The position numbers and the translations under genes are program-made. The notes beneath the pieces are model-generated. The model did not search any database. It was not told the origin of the DNA and saw only the letters and a list, made by a program, of their open reading frames with translations. DNA of 48,786 bases from a virus, in the IMG/VR virus record IMGVR_UViG_3300042154_003331, positions 1 to 48,786 of that record; one strand, given 5' to 3'. This document shows positions 6,207 to 17,000 of this stretch, in pieces; within the stretch, counting starts at the first letter, position 1, and each line of letters begins with the position of its first letter.

Positions 6207-8861
6207 ATGCTACCATTTCAAGCGTTCCCAAGCGATAAAGACGACCCAAAAGTAAAATCGAAAAAAGCGTGGTTGTTACAATATTGTAAGGCTGCCTTAT
6301 CTTCTTATGCCGATTTACCTACGGGTAGTATTGGTTTTAGGTCAAGGGATAACTATGAAAAGAATAAAATGTATGCTTTAGGCAGACAGCCCGTAGCAAA
6401 ATACAAAACCATTTTCAATCACGGAGATGACCCTAAAAATACTTTATTAGTTACTGATTGGAGCATACGACCAGAGATAAAGAAATTAAGGAGAATTATT
6501 GTTAGCTTGGTAGAGCAATTGCCTTATAATGTTCAGATTAATCCTATTGACGATTTGGCAAAGGATGAAATGGAGATGGAAATGTTGCGTCAAGAAGCAA
6601 AGCTATTGGCACGCCAAGCCATAGCACAGCAAGGACAACAAGAGATGTTGGAATTGCCAAGCCTTAAAGTATATCCCGATGAAGCAAAAGACTTTCAAGA
6701 ATTACAAATAAAAGAGTTAGGTCTTCGCCACGCTACTTCAATGGATGCGGAATTAATTACCGAATTGGTTTTTAACGCAAACAATTATGATGACTTAGTG
6801 GGAGAATTTGTGCAAGATTCCATTGACTGCGGTATATGTATTGCTAAAGATGAAACCATTGACGATAAGACAATTGGCATTACAAGAGTTGACCCAAGAG
6901 ATTTATTGATTAGCTATTGCAGACGTTCTGACTTTAGTGATTGGAAATACATAGGCGAGATTAAGCGTATGCCTGTTTCTAAATTGCTTTCTGTTACCAA
7001 TGGTCAAGTGTCAAGAGAAGACATTGATGCCATTTATAATATTGGTATGAACGCTATGGTTCAATGGGGTTTAGGAATGGACTTCGGCGATTGGGGTACT
7101 TCATCAGAAACATTTTACAACAGAGGTATTGTGTATGTAGTTGAAATAGAGATACGTTCAACAGACACAATTGTACTTGAAGAAAGGGATATTAAAAACG
7201 GCACAAAAATATATGCTTTAGGCAATCCTACTAAAAAGGCAAAAAACCCAAGCAAAGAAAAAATAATCGAGAACATTTATTGTGCTAAATGGGTAGTGGG
7301 TACAGAGATATTGTATGACTTTGGTAAAAAGCGCAATATGAAGCGTGAGCAAACTAACGAAGCTTGCGTAAAAAGTTGTTACCATATTCAAGCGTGCGAT
7401 TTTTACGATATGGTTGCAACAAGCCGTATTGAAGAATTGATACCTTACACAGATGCCATACAATTAGCTACATACAGACTTCAACACGCATTGAATACGG
7501 TTGTGCCTAAAGGCTATCAAATTAACTTTGATGCTTTGGAAGCCGTAGATTTAGGTGCGGGTGGTGCAGAAGGCAAGATGACCCCAAAGGATATATTAGA
7601 CTTGTTCTTTGAAAGAGGTATCTTATTGACCCGCCAACAAAGTGTTGATGGTAGAAATATCCAAAGAGCCATTGAAACATTAGAAGGTGGTGTAGGTAGT
7701 GAAATTCAAGAGTTTTGGACTTTAATTACCCAAAACAAAACAATGATGCGTGAAAGCTTAGGCTTAAATGAACTTACAGATGGTAGCACGCCTAATGCCC
7801 GTACACTTACAGAAGTAGCCAAAGCAGCAACTTCGGGTACCAACAACGCATTGTCTGACTTATTTAAAATGCAGCGTAGGTTGATAAAAGAACTTACCGA
7901 AAGTATTATTATTAGAGCGCAAGACATTGTAAAGTTTGGCAACGACAAGTATTTTGTACACGCATTAGGGAGCGGAAGCATAAAGCTACTAAAGAATATA
8001 AAAGACATTCACAAGTATATTTATTCTGTTTCTATTGAAGAAAACCCTTCACAAGACGATGTGGCTTCATTCCAAAACCAATTGGTAGTAGCGCAGCAAA
8101 GCGGAGAAATTACAATAAGCGATGTTTTAATGTTGGACAATATCGACAACCTTAAAATGAAGCAAGCATATTTAAACTATGCTGTGTCTAAGAATAAAGA
8201 AAGCAAGCAGAAAGAGTCTTTGCAAATGCAAGAAATGAATGGTAAAATTCAGCAAGAGTCAGCAATGATAGCCGAACAAGCCAAGCAGCAAACGATACAA
8301 ATGCAGATTGAATTGCAGTTGCAAGCCGATTTACAAAGAATAATGGCAGAGAAAGAGAAAGATGTAACGATAGAGCAAATTAGACTTGAAGGCAAGCGTA
8401 TTGATGCGACAGGTAGAGTTGAAAGCGCACAAGCACAAGCAGAAGGTAGAGATATAGCTAACAAGCGTGATAACATTGTAAAGCTTGAACTTGCCGAAAC
8501 ACCTAAAGATAAAGAGATAGTTGAGAACATTGTTGCAGACAACAAGACCTCTACAATTGAGCCTCAAACAGCGTTTGGTAACGAGATTAAGCTACAAAAA
8601 TTCAATTTCTTGCCACCAGAAGAAGGCGAAGAAGCGGAAATGGAAAACGAAATGCCAAATCAAGAAATGCCAATGCCTAATCAAGGCGGTATGCCAATGC
8701 CCGAAGAAGAGTACGAAAATGAGGAAGAGAATATGAACGAAGAGGAAGGTATGGAAGAAGAAGAAATGGGCGAAGAAGAAGAAGAGATGGGTGAGGAAGA
8801 GAACAATATGAATAATGAAGGTATGGTTAATCAGCTTGGTATGCAAGGCATCCCAATGTAA
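6207..8861 (+). CDS. portal protein
   Basis: An 884-residue protein directly after terL and before scaffold and capsid genes. The N-terminal two thirds have the mixed alpha/beta look of podovirus portals. Helical stretches at about 640-790 are rich in Q, K and E (coiled coil). The last 90 residues are very acidic and methionine-rich, with repeated EEEMGEEE. The portal forms the dodecameric ring at the packaging vertex. The long acidic tail is unusual and may act in assembly or be removed. Assignment is by position, length and general resemblance; no short signature motif exists. Confidence 0.78.
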   Translation: MLPFQAFPSDKDDPKVKSKKAWLLQYCKAALSSYADLPTGSIGFRSRDNYEKNKMYALGRQPVAKYKTIFNHGDDPKNTLLVTDWSIRPEIKKLRRIIVSLVEQLPYNVQINPIDDLAKDEMEMEMLRQEAKLLARQAIAQQGQQEMLELPSLKVYPDEAKDFQELQIKELGLRHATSMDAELITELVFNANNYDDLVGEFVQDSIDCGICIAKDETIDDKTIGITRVDPRDLLISYCRRSDFSDWKYIGEIKRMPVSKLLSVTNGQVSREDIDAIYNIGMNAMVQWGLGMDFGDWGTSSETFYNRGIVYVVEIEIRSTDTIVLEERDIKNGTKIYALGNPTKKAKNPSKEKIIENIYCAKWVVGTEILYDFGKKRNMKREQTNEACVKSCYHIQACDFYDMVATSRIEELIPYTDAIQLATYRLQHALNTVVPKGYQINFDALEAVDLGAGGAEGKMTPKDILDLFFERGILLTRQQSVDGRNIQRAIETLEGGVGSEIQEFWTLITQNKTMMRESLGLNELTDGSTPNARTLTEVAKAATSGTNNALSDLFKMQRRLIKELTESIIIRAQDIVKFGNDKYFVHALGSGSIKLLKNIKDIHKYIYSVSIEENPSQDDVASFQNQLVVAQQSGEITISDVLMLDNIDNLKMKQAYLNYAVSKNKESKQKESLQMQEMNGKIQQESAMIAEQAKQQTIQMQIELQLQADLQRIMAEKEKDVTIEQIRLEGKRIDATGRVESAQAQAEGRDIANKRDNIVKLELAETPKDKEIVENIVADNKTSTIEPQTAFGNEIKLQKFNFLPPEEGEEAEMENEMPNQEMPMPNQGGMPMPEEEYENEEENMNEEEGMEEEEMGEEEEEMGEEENNMNNEGMVNQLGMQGIPM

Positions 8862-8865
8862 TAAC

Positions 8866-8886
8866 AATATCGTATATTCGTTTAGA
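8866..8886 (+). promoter_or_regulatory. late-type promoter element 2
   Basis: AATATCGTATATT at 8866-8878 followed by TAGA at 8883-8886. The first base is 37 nt before the ATG at 8903. Confidence 0.7.
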
Positions 8887-8902
8887 ACAACACAATTAAT
8901 AT

Positions 8903-10000
8903 ATGTCAGAATTTGATTTAATCGAACACAACGAAGAAGTGTTTGATGATTTGCCTACAATTGATGGCGAAGTTAAGATGGTAGCCCCAATGAGTTTTGT
9001 AACAAGTGATTACAAGCCCGAAGAAACTACCGAGAAAATCGAAGAAAAACCTATTGACGAAAAGCCAATAGAAACTGAAAAACCCATTGAAACCGAAAAG
9101 CCTATTGAGGTTGAGAAGCCAATAGAAAGCAAAGTAGAAGAAGTAAAAGTTGAAGAAAAGCCAATTGAAGTCGATTACGACCCATTTGAAAAGCTTGGAT
9201 TGACTGACGAACAGCACAAAAAGTATTTAGAAAAGTTTATTGATGCGGTAAAATCAAATTCGGTAAACGACTTTTTAGCTAAAACAGCAGTTAATTATGA
9301 TGAAATGTCAGTAGAAGAATTACTACAATACGACATTGCTACCAAGCTAAAAAAAGAGTATCCTAACGCAAGTAAAAAAGCGATAGAGCTAACAATTAGA
9401 AAAGAAACGGAGCGAATCCGTGATGAATACAATATTGCAAGCGCAGACGAAGAAGAGGCAGAAATAGGAATGGAAATGCTAAAAATGAAGATGGATAAGG
9501 TTCGAGAGGAACTGAAAGCCGAACAAGCATTATACGCACCACCAAAATATGAAGCTAAATCTTTGGATGTAGACCCCGCACAAATAGAAGCTCAAAAGCA
9601 AATGGAGCAAGTACGGAATGAGTTTGTGCAATATGTAGAAAAAAGCCCCGAATTACAAGAGGTCGAGAGGACTAAAGTGGTTTCGTTTGGAGATTTCAAA
9701 GTTGATTTACCCGATGGCTTTAATGCAAAAGAACAAACGATTGATGTCAATAAATTCCTTACACCATTTTTTGGCGCAGATGGCAAATTGAATATGTCTA
9801 AGTGGTTGAAAACAATAGCTATCGCTAACGACCCCGACAAACACTTGCAAGATGCAATAAACTATGGTAAATCTTTAAAAGAAAAAGAGCGATTTGATTC
9901 TTTAAGAGGTCTTGATAAGGTAGCTAACGATGCTTTAGACAATAATAAAACGGGGGAGTATGTAGTAACAAACGTGCGACACACAAGTAGTCGTAATTAA
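8903..10000 (+). CDS. probable head scaffolding protein
   Basis: A 365-residue, very acidic, helical protein between portal and major capsid genes, the usual place of the scaffold. Residues about 40-85 contain five or six repeats of the form KPIE(T/V)E, a flexible charged linker. Charged helices follow at 150-240, and the rest is compact. Family members guide procapsid assembly and leave before maturation. It has its own late-type element upstream and ends 31 nt before the capsid gene. Confidence 0.6.
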   Translation: MSEFDLIEHNEEVFDDLPTIDGEVKMVAPMSFVTSDYKPEETTEKIEEKPIDEKPIETEKPIETEKPIEVEKPIESKVEEVKVEEKPIEVDYDPFEKLGLTDEQHKKYLEKFIDAVKSNSVNDFLAKTAVNYDEMSVEELLQYDIATKLKKEYPNASKKAIELTIRKETERIRDEYNIASADEEEAEIGMEMLKMKMDKVREELKAEQALYAPPKYEAKSLDVDPAQIEAQKQMEQVRNEFVQYVEKSPELQEVERTKVVSFGDFKVDLPDGFNAKEQTIDVNKFLTPFFGADGKLNMSKWLKTIAIANDPDKHLQDAINYGKSLKEKERFDSLRGLDKVANDALDNNKTGEYVVTNVRHTSSRN

Positions 10001-10031
10001 TTTTTCTTAACCCCTTTAAATCTTAATCAAA

Positions 10032-11399
10032 ATGCCTACAATAGGACAAATTAACAAAAGATACGTATCAGCAATCGACCCGATGCTTGATATTCGTGAA
10101 ATCAGACAAGCAATTACAGACATTCAAAACGACACTTCGTTTATGTCTTTGCTTACAAGCCTTGATGGTAAGACAATTTTCAAGCCACAAGAAGACTCAA
10201 TTGACAGCGCAATTTTCCACTCTTGGCAGAATGACGCATTAAGTGATGTAATTTCATTCACAGGTGCAACTATTACAGGTAGTGGTACAGCTTCTTTGAG
10301 TGTTACAGGTTTGCCCGTAGCATCACAAGGTAAACTTATCGTTGGTGATTTGCTTCAATTGCAATCAAACAACGTGGTTCGTGTAATGACTACTCCACTT
10401 GCAACCTCTTTTACCGCAGTAACCGTTGATGGTTCTAATGCAGTTCTTACAGCTTCACAAGTTGCAAGTATCATTGGTAACGCATTTGAGTCTGGTTCTG
10501 CTGGTCCTTCTCAACGCCGTTGGGGTTTGACTAAATTATCAAACGTGGTTCAAGTTATGCGTGATAGCATCCAAACTACCGACATCGAAATGCAAAATGG
10601 TGTTGAGTTTGAAATCAATGGTCAAAAAAGAATCTTGCCTTACGAATCTATCCGCTTGCGTGATAAGCATATGTTGGGTATGAGTGCATCAATGTTCTTG
10701 GGTCGTTTAAGTACAACTCGTTTTACCGATGCTTCTCCAACAATGGCTGGGTCTAATGGTAATGGTATCCAAACCACTCGTGGTCTTGACCAATACATTA
10801 CTCAATTCGGTATTGCTGATGCAACAGCTACTTCTGGCACTTTGGCTCTTGCTGACCTTGAAGATGTAGTAACTAAATTGGTTGCTAATCGTTCTACATA
10901 CGATTACTTGATTGGTTGTAGCACACCCGTAAGCATTAAGTTCTCTAACTTATTGAAAAACTTACCTTCAAGTGGTGCTGTAAACTCTGCTCGTATCAAT
11001 GTACAAGGTAAAGAAATTGACCTTGATTGTACAAGCTTCACTTATGGTGGTTTCAAATTTGCTATTAGCAACTTAGGATTGTTAGACAATGCTCAAATTA
11101 TGAGCTCTGGCGGTACTTTGTTACCACAAGCTAAAGCAGCATACTTTATGCCACTTGGTAAAGCTAAAACCGTTAAGAATGGTTTTGCTCCGTTTATGTC
11201 TTACAAATACCAAGCACAACCAACTGGTTCAAGTGCTAACCGTGTTGTAAATGGTATGACCGAAGAAATCAGAACTGATGGTCAAGCTCCAATCCCAACA
11301 AGCACAACTCGTGTACTCACTATGACAATGACTACTACTGCTGGTCTTGAAATTTTGAATCCACAAGCGTTCTTGCGTTTGGATAATATCTTGTCTTAA
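10032..11399 (+). CDS. major capsid protein
   Basis: A 455-residue protein behind the scaffold candidate. It begins QINKRYVSAIDPM and has a beta-rich, Thr/Ser/Gly/Val-rich segment (about 75-150) that may be an inserted surface domain, then an HK97-like mixture of long helix and sheets. Codon use differs from its neighbours: arginine is mostly CGT and glycine mostly GGT, whereas nearby genes favour AGA. This is typical of the most highly expressed phage gene. A hairpin at 11408-11434 follows. Confidence 0.82.
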   Translation: MPTIGQINKRYVSAIDPMLDIREIRQAITDIQNDTSFMSLLTSLDGKTIFKPQEDSIDSAIFHSWQNDALSDVISFTGATITGSGTASLSVTGLPVASQGKLIVGDLLQLQSNNVVRVMTTPLATSFTAVTVDGSNAVLTASQVASIIGNAFESGSAGPSQRRWGLTKLSNVVQVMRDSIQTTDIEMQNGVEFEINGQKRILPYESIRLRDKHMLGMSASMFLGRLSTTRFTDASPTMAGSNGNGIQTTRGLDQYITQFGIADATATSGTLALADLEDVVTKLVANRSTYDYLIGCSTPVSIKFSNLLKNLPSSGAVNSARINVQGKEIDLDCTSFTYGGFKFAISNLGLLDNAQIMSSGGTLLPQAKAAYFMPLGKAKTVKNGFAPFMSYKYQAQPTGSSANRVVNGMTEEIRTDGQAPIPTSTTRVLTMTMTTTAGLEILNPQAFLRLDNILS

Positions 11400-11407
11400 T
11401 TAATAAT

Positions 11408-11440
11408 AAGGGTGGAGTATATTGCTTCACCCTTATTTAC
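11408..11440 (+). terminator. hairpin after capsid gene
   Basis: AAGGGTGGAG (11408-11417) pairs with CTTCACCCTT (11425-11434) with one G-T pair and a 7-nt loop. The following sequence is T-rich but lacks a clean T run, so it may be a weak terminator or an mRNA-stabilising end. Confidence 0.6.
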
Positions 11441-11468
11441 TATATTTTTAATTTAAACAACAATAACT

Positions 11469-12347
11469 ATGTTAAAACAAGTCGGAAAGTGGAACAACAT
11501 TCCAACAGAATTACTACCGAAGTTGCCTGCACAAGGCACAACCGTTATTTTTAATCTTAATAACGTAAAGTTTGATGATTTAGGCGGAAAGACAAGATTT
11601 GTAGAATGGTTTACATTCCCTTCTTCAAGTTCTTTTGTTAATCCAAAAACAGGTCAAGTAATCCCTATTGCTTTGATTAAAGAAACGGGAGATTATGATG
11701 ACGTATTGACTTTTCACAAAGTAAATTGTCGCCCTTCAAAAACGAATGGCACATATAGCGTTGTGATTAACGAATCAGAATTAGGAGATGATATTTACAC
11801 ATTTTTGATGTTAGCTTCTGAAAGAGAAGATAACGAATATGCTGTTGTAAACGCTACACCTAAGTATGTATTACACGATATGCAAGCCGATGCTGAAAGA
11901 GAAGTTGCAGAACGTGATGCTAAGTTTGGTGCCATTGCCCACGCAATGAACCTTAAAGACTCTGAACTTATCGAAGTGGCATTAGTGTTAGGAATTAACG
12001 ATACAAACAATTTGAAAGTTGTTCGTAACGAAGTTGCTAAACGTGCTGAACAAAATCCGAAAGATTATATGAACAAAGTAAACGATGAGGATAAAGCATT
12101 AACGGCTTTAATCAAAAAGTGTTTATCTTTGGGAATAGTTTATAATAAAGAGGGAGTGTTGCGTTGGAAGAAAGGCGATATAAAAATATTTGAACTTTCT
12201 GAAAATGATGATATAGTTATCCCAAGAGAATTTGTTAGATTTGCACGAGTAGAAGTACAAGGAGATTTGACGGTTCAATCTTTGAAAAAAGAAATTGAGC
12301 TAACGCAAAAGAAAGCGACAAAATCTACTAAAAAAGAAGGAGAATAA
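11469..12347 (+). CDS. hypothetical virion-region protein, 292 residues
   Basis: Follows the capsid gene. The N-terminal half is beta-rich with many aromatic residues; the middle (about 130-170) is a charged helix; the C-terminus is lysine-rich (KKATKSTKKEGE). No enzyme motif seen. It lies in a two-terminator interval (11408 and 12369), so it may have its own expression level. A head-decoration or internal protein is possible by position only. Confidence 0.55.
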   Translation: MLKQVGKWNNIPTELLPKLPAQGTTVIFNLNNVKFDDLGGKTRFVEWFTFPSSSSFVNPKTGQVIPIALIKETGDYDDVLTFHKVNCRPSKTNGTYSVVINESELGDDIYTFLMLASEREDNEYAVVNATPKYVLHDMQADAEREVAERDAKFGAIAHAMNLKDSELIEVALVLGINDTNNLKVVRNEVAKRAEQNPKDYMNKVNDEDKALTALIKKCLSLGIVYNKEGVLRWKKGDIKIFELSENDDIVIPREFVRFARVEVQGDLTVQSLKKEIELTQKKATKSTKKEGE

Positions 12348-12368
12348 GCCTTAATAAATATGATTACC

Positions 12369-12412
12369 AAAGGGCGAATGAGGGCAAAGATTGTCTTTGT
12401 TCGCCTTTTTTA
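12369..12412 (+). terminator. intrinsic terminator
   Basis: The nested stems AAAGGGCGAA / TTCGCCTTTTTT and CAAAGA (12385-12390) / TCTTTG form a long hairpin ending in six T's (12406-12411). It ends the capsid-region transcript before the gene at 12427. Confidence 0.75.
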
Positions 12413-12426
12413 AATAAACAATAGAA

Positions 12427-14049
12427 ATGATATCGCCAACAGAAATCGCCAATATGGCTTTTGCTCCAAGAGCAGACGCCTTAAATCAAACTACGCAGTT
12501 TTACACGCAATTAGCTGCACAGCAACAAGCACAAAGAGCCTCTCGTGAGTTGCAAGATGCAAAGCTAACACAAGACTTTAATAAAGACTTGTTAGACCGA
12601 GTTGCCGCTTCGGGAACACCCGCAGACGAAGTGATTATTGAGCAAACTAATCAAGCTATGAACAAAATAGCGGAGTTTAATAAGGCTAATCCACGAGCGT
12701 CAAGACAGCAAAAGGAAGAAAATGCCCGTCAAACAATTTTGCCTGTTATTGCTAATAAGGAAATAGCGGTAGCAGCGTTTAATGAATTAAAGGCAAGAGA
12801 AGCCTTGACAGGGAAAGCATCACCATACTTAAATTTATCTCAATACAGACAAGACTTTACAAAAGACCTAATGTATGACGAGAAAGGGCAGCCAAGACAA
12901 ATGCTTAATATGGCGGCATTGTCAAATCCAAATTTAGATTTGGCTAATATTGATGTTCAAGAAAGATACACCAGCGATGAGGCTTTAAGCCCGCTTATGT
13001 ATAAGATGTACAAAGACCAATTGCAGCCTTCCGAACAAAGCAAACAAGCTACCGATAAACTTGGTCGAGTAGACCTTAAATATAAAGCTATACCCGAATT
13101 TCAAAGGTTAAATGCCGATGCAACCGCAGTAGAATTTAATACAACACCTATTTTAGTAGGAAATAAAACATACGAAACATTCCCAGAGGGTGTTAAAAAT
13201 CCATTTGAAAATGACCCTAAGTTTAAAATAGCTCAAAAAAGATTAGTAAAAACTTTAAAAGAGCAAAACCCCGCTTTTGATGACGCTCCCGAAAGCCTTG
13301 TTAAAACTATTGCAATGACAGAATTGACAAAAAGGTATGCAAGTGGCGAATCAACTAAAGTTGATAGAGATTATGAAGCACAAAAGATTATTAATCAAGA
13401 AAAGAACAGAGCATTGCAAAATGCAAGAGCAAACGAGCAATTAAAAATGCAAAGAGAAGCAAATTTAAGAAATAGGGATTTGCACGAAAGAAAAATGAAA
13501 GAAGAGCCTTTTACACCAACGGGAATTTGGCATAAAATGGTTGTTGGTACAATAAAGGATGAAAGTGGCAACTTCCAATCAACAGATGCAAAAGCCGATT
13601 TAATAAATAGATACCCTGCGCAGTTTAGTGAAAAGGTATGGACATCCATAAAAAACAGCCTTGATAAAGATACAAGAAAAGAATTGTCTAAATTAAAAAA
13701 TGAAAAAGGCAATATACCTGTATCTGAAATACAAAAAATGATTAAATTTGTAGATTTAAGTGCTGCAAATAAAGGTTATTTTATGGATTATAACTCAATG
13801 AAAAAATACAAACTATATGGTGCGTATGATGAAAATGCAGACGACTTAAAAATGGTTAGATTGTATGAGGAAGAAATAGACGATAAAACAGGCAAAACAA
13901 TACCTTCAAGAGCTGTTCCAGTCAAGAAAAACGCAAACGAAATACTTTACATTGAAGACCAAATGAAAGGTACTCCGCAAAAAATAAAAGAAACCGTTTT
14001 AGAGCCAATAGTGAATCAGTCAATAAACGCACAATCAGAAGAAAACTAA
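12427..14049 (+). CDS. probable internal virion/ejection protein, 540 residues
   Basis: The N-terminal 130 residues are rich in A, Q and N and helical (TQFYTQLAAQQQAQRASREL), as in internal core proteins of podoviruses. A charged coiled-coil-like stretch lies around 320-360. No catalytic motif is recognised. It ends one base before the start of the 3510-residue gene, so the two are very likely co-translated and packed together. Assignment to the ejected core is inference. Confidence 0.5.
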   Translation: MISPTEIANMAFAPRADALNQTTQFYTQLAAQQQAQRASRELQDAKLTQDFNKDLLDRVAASGTPADEVIIEQTNQAMNKIAEFNKANPRASRQQKEENARQTILPVIANKEIAVAAFNELKAREALTGKASPYLNLSQYRQDFTKDLMYDEKGQPRQMLNMAALSNPNLDLANIDVQERYTSDEALSPLMYKMYKDQLQPSEQSKQATDKLGRVDLKYKAIPEFQRLNADATAVEFNTTPILVGNKTYETFPEGVKNPFENDPKFKIAQKRLVKTLKEQNPAFDDAPESLVKTIAMTELTKRYASGESTKVDRDYEAQKIINQEKNRALQNARANEQLKMQREANLRNRDLHERKMKEEPFTPTGIWHKMVVGTIKDESGNFQSTDAKADLINRYPAQFSEKVWTSIKNSLDKDTRKELSKLKNEKGNIPVSEIQKMIKFVDLSAANKGYFMDYNSMKKYKLYGAYDENADDLKMVRLYEEEIDDKTGKTIPSRAVPVKKNANEILYIEDQMKGTPQKIKETVLEPIVNQSINAQSEEN

Positions 14050-14050
14050 T

Positions 14051-17000
14051 ATGCCAAAGCTAACTATACCACAACGCCAATCAAACCAAGACGATGCTAC
14101 ATACGCTCAAATTGTTCAAAATAGTATTAGGGAGCAAAGACCATATTTAAGTGATGATGATATTATATCGTTAGCACAAGTAAAAATAAGTACGATGCCA
14201 AGCGTGCAGCCAAGTGCTCAACCAAAAGCACAAGCAGCACCTAAGGTTGAAGTAGCTAAGGTTGAGAAGCCACAGCCATTTAAATCTACAACAGAAATGG
14301 TAGATTTGTTTGTGCCTAAGCAGCAAGTGGTAGCACCCAAGACATTGGCGGAAGTGGCAAGGGGGTTAGCAAATAAAAAGGTTGTTACAGACCCAATGGA
14401 GTCGGGTATTGTAGCAAGACAAGAAACTATAAAGAAGTTGCCCGAGCAGCCTGCAATAATGCCATCATTAGGCGACCCTAATGTAGCTGCGGGAACGGTA
14501 AGAATGTTGGAAAAGTTTATTCCTCCACAACAACCAAAAGAACAAGTTGCTCCGATAGAAGTTGGCGGTTTTTATAATCCTTACGATGCAAATTTACCAA
14601 CACAAGAAAACTTTGACCCTGCACAAGCGCAAAGGGTTAGACAAAATCTACCACAAGCTCAAAGTGTAAGAGAGTCTTTTATTGCACAACCACAAGCTCC
14701 ACAAATTGACGTTTTTGACGTAGAAGCAGAAAAGCAATTGCCAAAAGGTTCTCCGAATGAGAAAATGGTGTATGCAGATGTTTTGCGTAAAAATGACGAC
14801 AAAATAAAAACATTTGAAGCATCTAAGGCGGCAGCACAAACCCCGACAGATGACTTTGAAGCTACAATAAATAAAAAAGACCTTTCTTTTGGTAACACAC
14901 AAAGAGCAAGTTTAATGAAAGCTAAACTTGGCGGCGATATGACTGCTATTGAAAGCTCATTAAACGAGTATCAAGAAACTCCCGAATTTAAAAGAGATGT
15001 TATTAAGGCTGCAAATGGCAATAAAGCTAAATTTAAAGAGGCGGCACAATTAGTTTTAGACAATAAAGCTAACGAATATGCTTTTGCCCCAACTAAGTTG
15101 CAAAAGAAAATGCAACAATTTTCTGATTGGGCAGCAGTAAATAATGCTCCATTATATGTAACTACCAAAACATTAGGTGCGGGGCTAAAAGGATTTTCTG
15201 ATGTTGGTGCATTTGGGGCATCGCTAATAGGCGCAACAAGAAGAAGTATGGAGCAAATATTAGATGGTAGAGGGGAATTAACTATACTTGATAACTTTGC
15301 AGCAGCAAACGCAAAAGCTCAAAAAATGTCAAGTGGTTATATTCCACAAGTGCAATCTGAAAAAGCAAGCGGTCTTACACAGGGCTTGTCTGATGTTACA
15401 AGTATTGTTGCGGCAATAGGAGCACCAATGTCCGTAGTAAAGCCTGTATCTATATTTGGTAAAGCTAAAAACTTATTGTCTTTAGGTACAAGAGGCGAGT
15501 CTGCAATAGCAAAAGGATTGTCGGCAGAAGCGGCAATAACTACAAGTGGTGCAAACAAAACGCTTTTAGAGGCTGCAAAAGTATTACAATCAAAGCCTGC
15601 AAATATGGTTGCGCAAGTATTAGATGGTGCTGCAACCAATTGGGCTATTATGGGAAGTTCAAGTTTTGATGCGCAGCGTCAAAAGTATTTGGATATGGGT
15701 TTTACAGAGCAACAAGCCAACAGAAGAGCGTTTGGTATGACTTCTCTAACAAACTTATTGTTAGCAATGCCAGGCGTTTTGCGACCACACGAAGCTTCTA
15801 TTACTCAAAAAATATTCTCTACGGGCTCTAAAAAAGAAACCTTAAAAGCAAGCTTAAAGCAAGCAGCATACTTTGGTGGAGATATGACTTTGTTAAGAAG
15901 CATTGAAAACACATTAGATGATAACGCAAAACGTGAGCAAGGTATCAAAATAGAAAATACACCTTTTAGCGAGCTAATAAAAGAGAATGGTAAAAAAGCA
16001 TTGGTAGATGCGGGTGCGGGTTTTGTAATGGGATTAATGGCACGAGGCAAGTATAAGCAAAGCGAGATGCAACTTAACGGAATTGTTGAGGCGTTTAAAA
16101 ACCCCGAACAATTAAGTTTAGATGTGCAAAAAGACGTTGCAAATGGCAGAATGACTAAAGAGCAAGCAAAAACATTTCAAGACTTTTTAACCACCATTGA
16201 GCCGCAATACCAAAAAACACTTAACGAAACAATTGAAAAAAACGGAAAACAAGTTCCGAAATATAATCCTCAAATAGCAGTTAAAATAGCTATTGAGAAA
16301 ACAAAATCACAACAAGCAGCAGAAGCGTTAAAAAACTTAAATGCAAGCGTAGAAACAAAAACAATATACGAAACAGATAAAAACGGAAACATTGTAGAAA
16401 AGACCGTTTACCGACATAAAGATGGCAAGCTGTACGAAACAGAAGAAGCCTCTACAAAAGGTCGTAGAATATCTTTGTTAGCTACAAAAACAAATGCCGA
16501 GCAAAGAGCAAGAAGATTAGAAGCGGGCTACAACATTGAAAACAAGTTGGTAGCAGGTTGGGAAATGGCAGACCTTGTTGATGCTAATAGCCTAAATGGT
16601 AAAGCTAAGGAAGGGCAAAGAGAAGCTATTATGGCTAATGCTCCTTACGAGGCGGTTGAGATTAATGTAAATGACTTTGCAAAGCAACCCGAAATAGCAG
16701 AGCTTGTATCGCAAATTGAAAGCGGCAAGTTAGACTTATCTAATGTTGAAGAAAACAATATTGCACCGCCAACAATAGATGCGGAAGGTAATGTTATTGA
16801 TGGTAAAAAAGTTGTTGCTAACCAAATCGTTAAAAGTGCTTTTGAAAGAAGTGGTGGTACGATTACCTTTATGAAGCCTATTACCAACGAAGCATACACA
16901 GAAGCAGCAAATGAAGCTTTTGAGTCAAAGGTTGGCGATACAGCACCTATTACAGAAGGATTGCCCGAAAACGAGGTAATTGGCGTTAATGCTATGTCAG

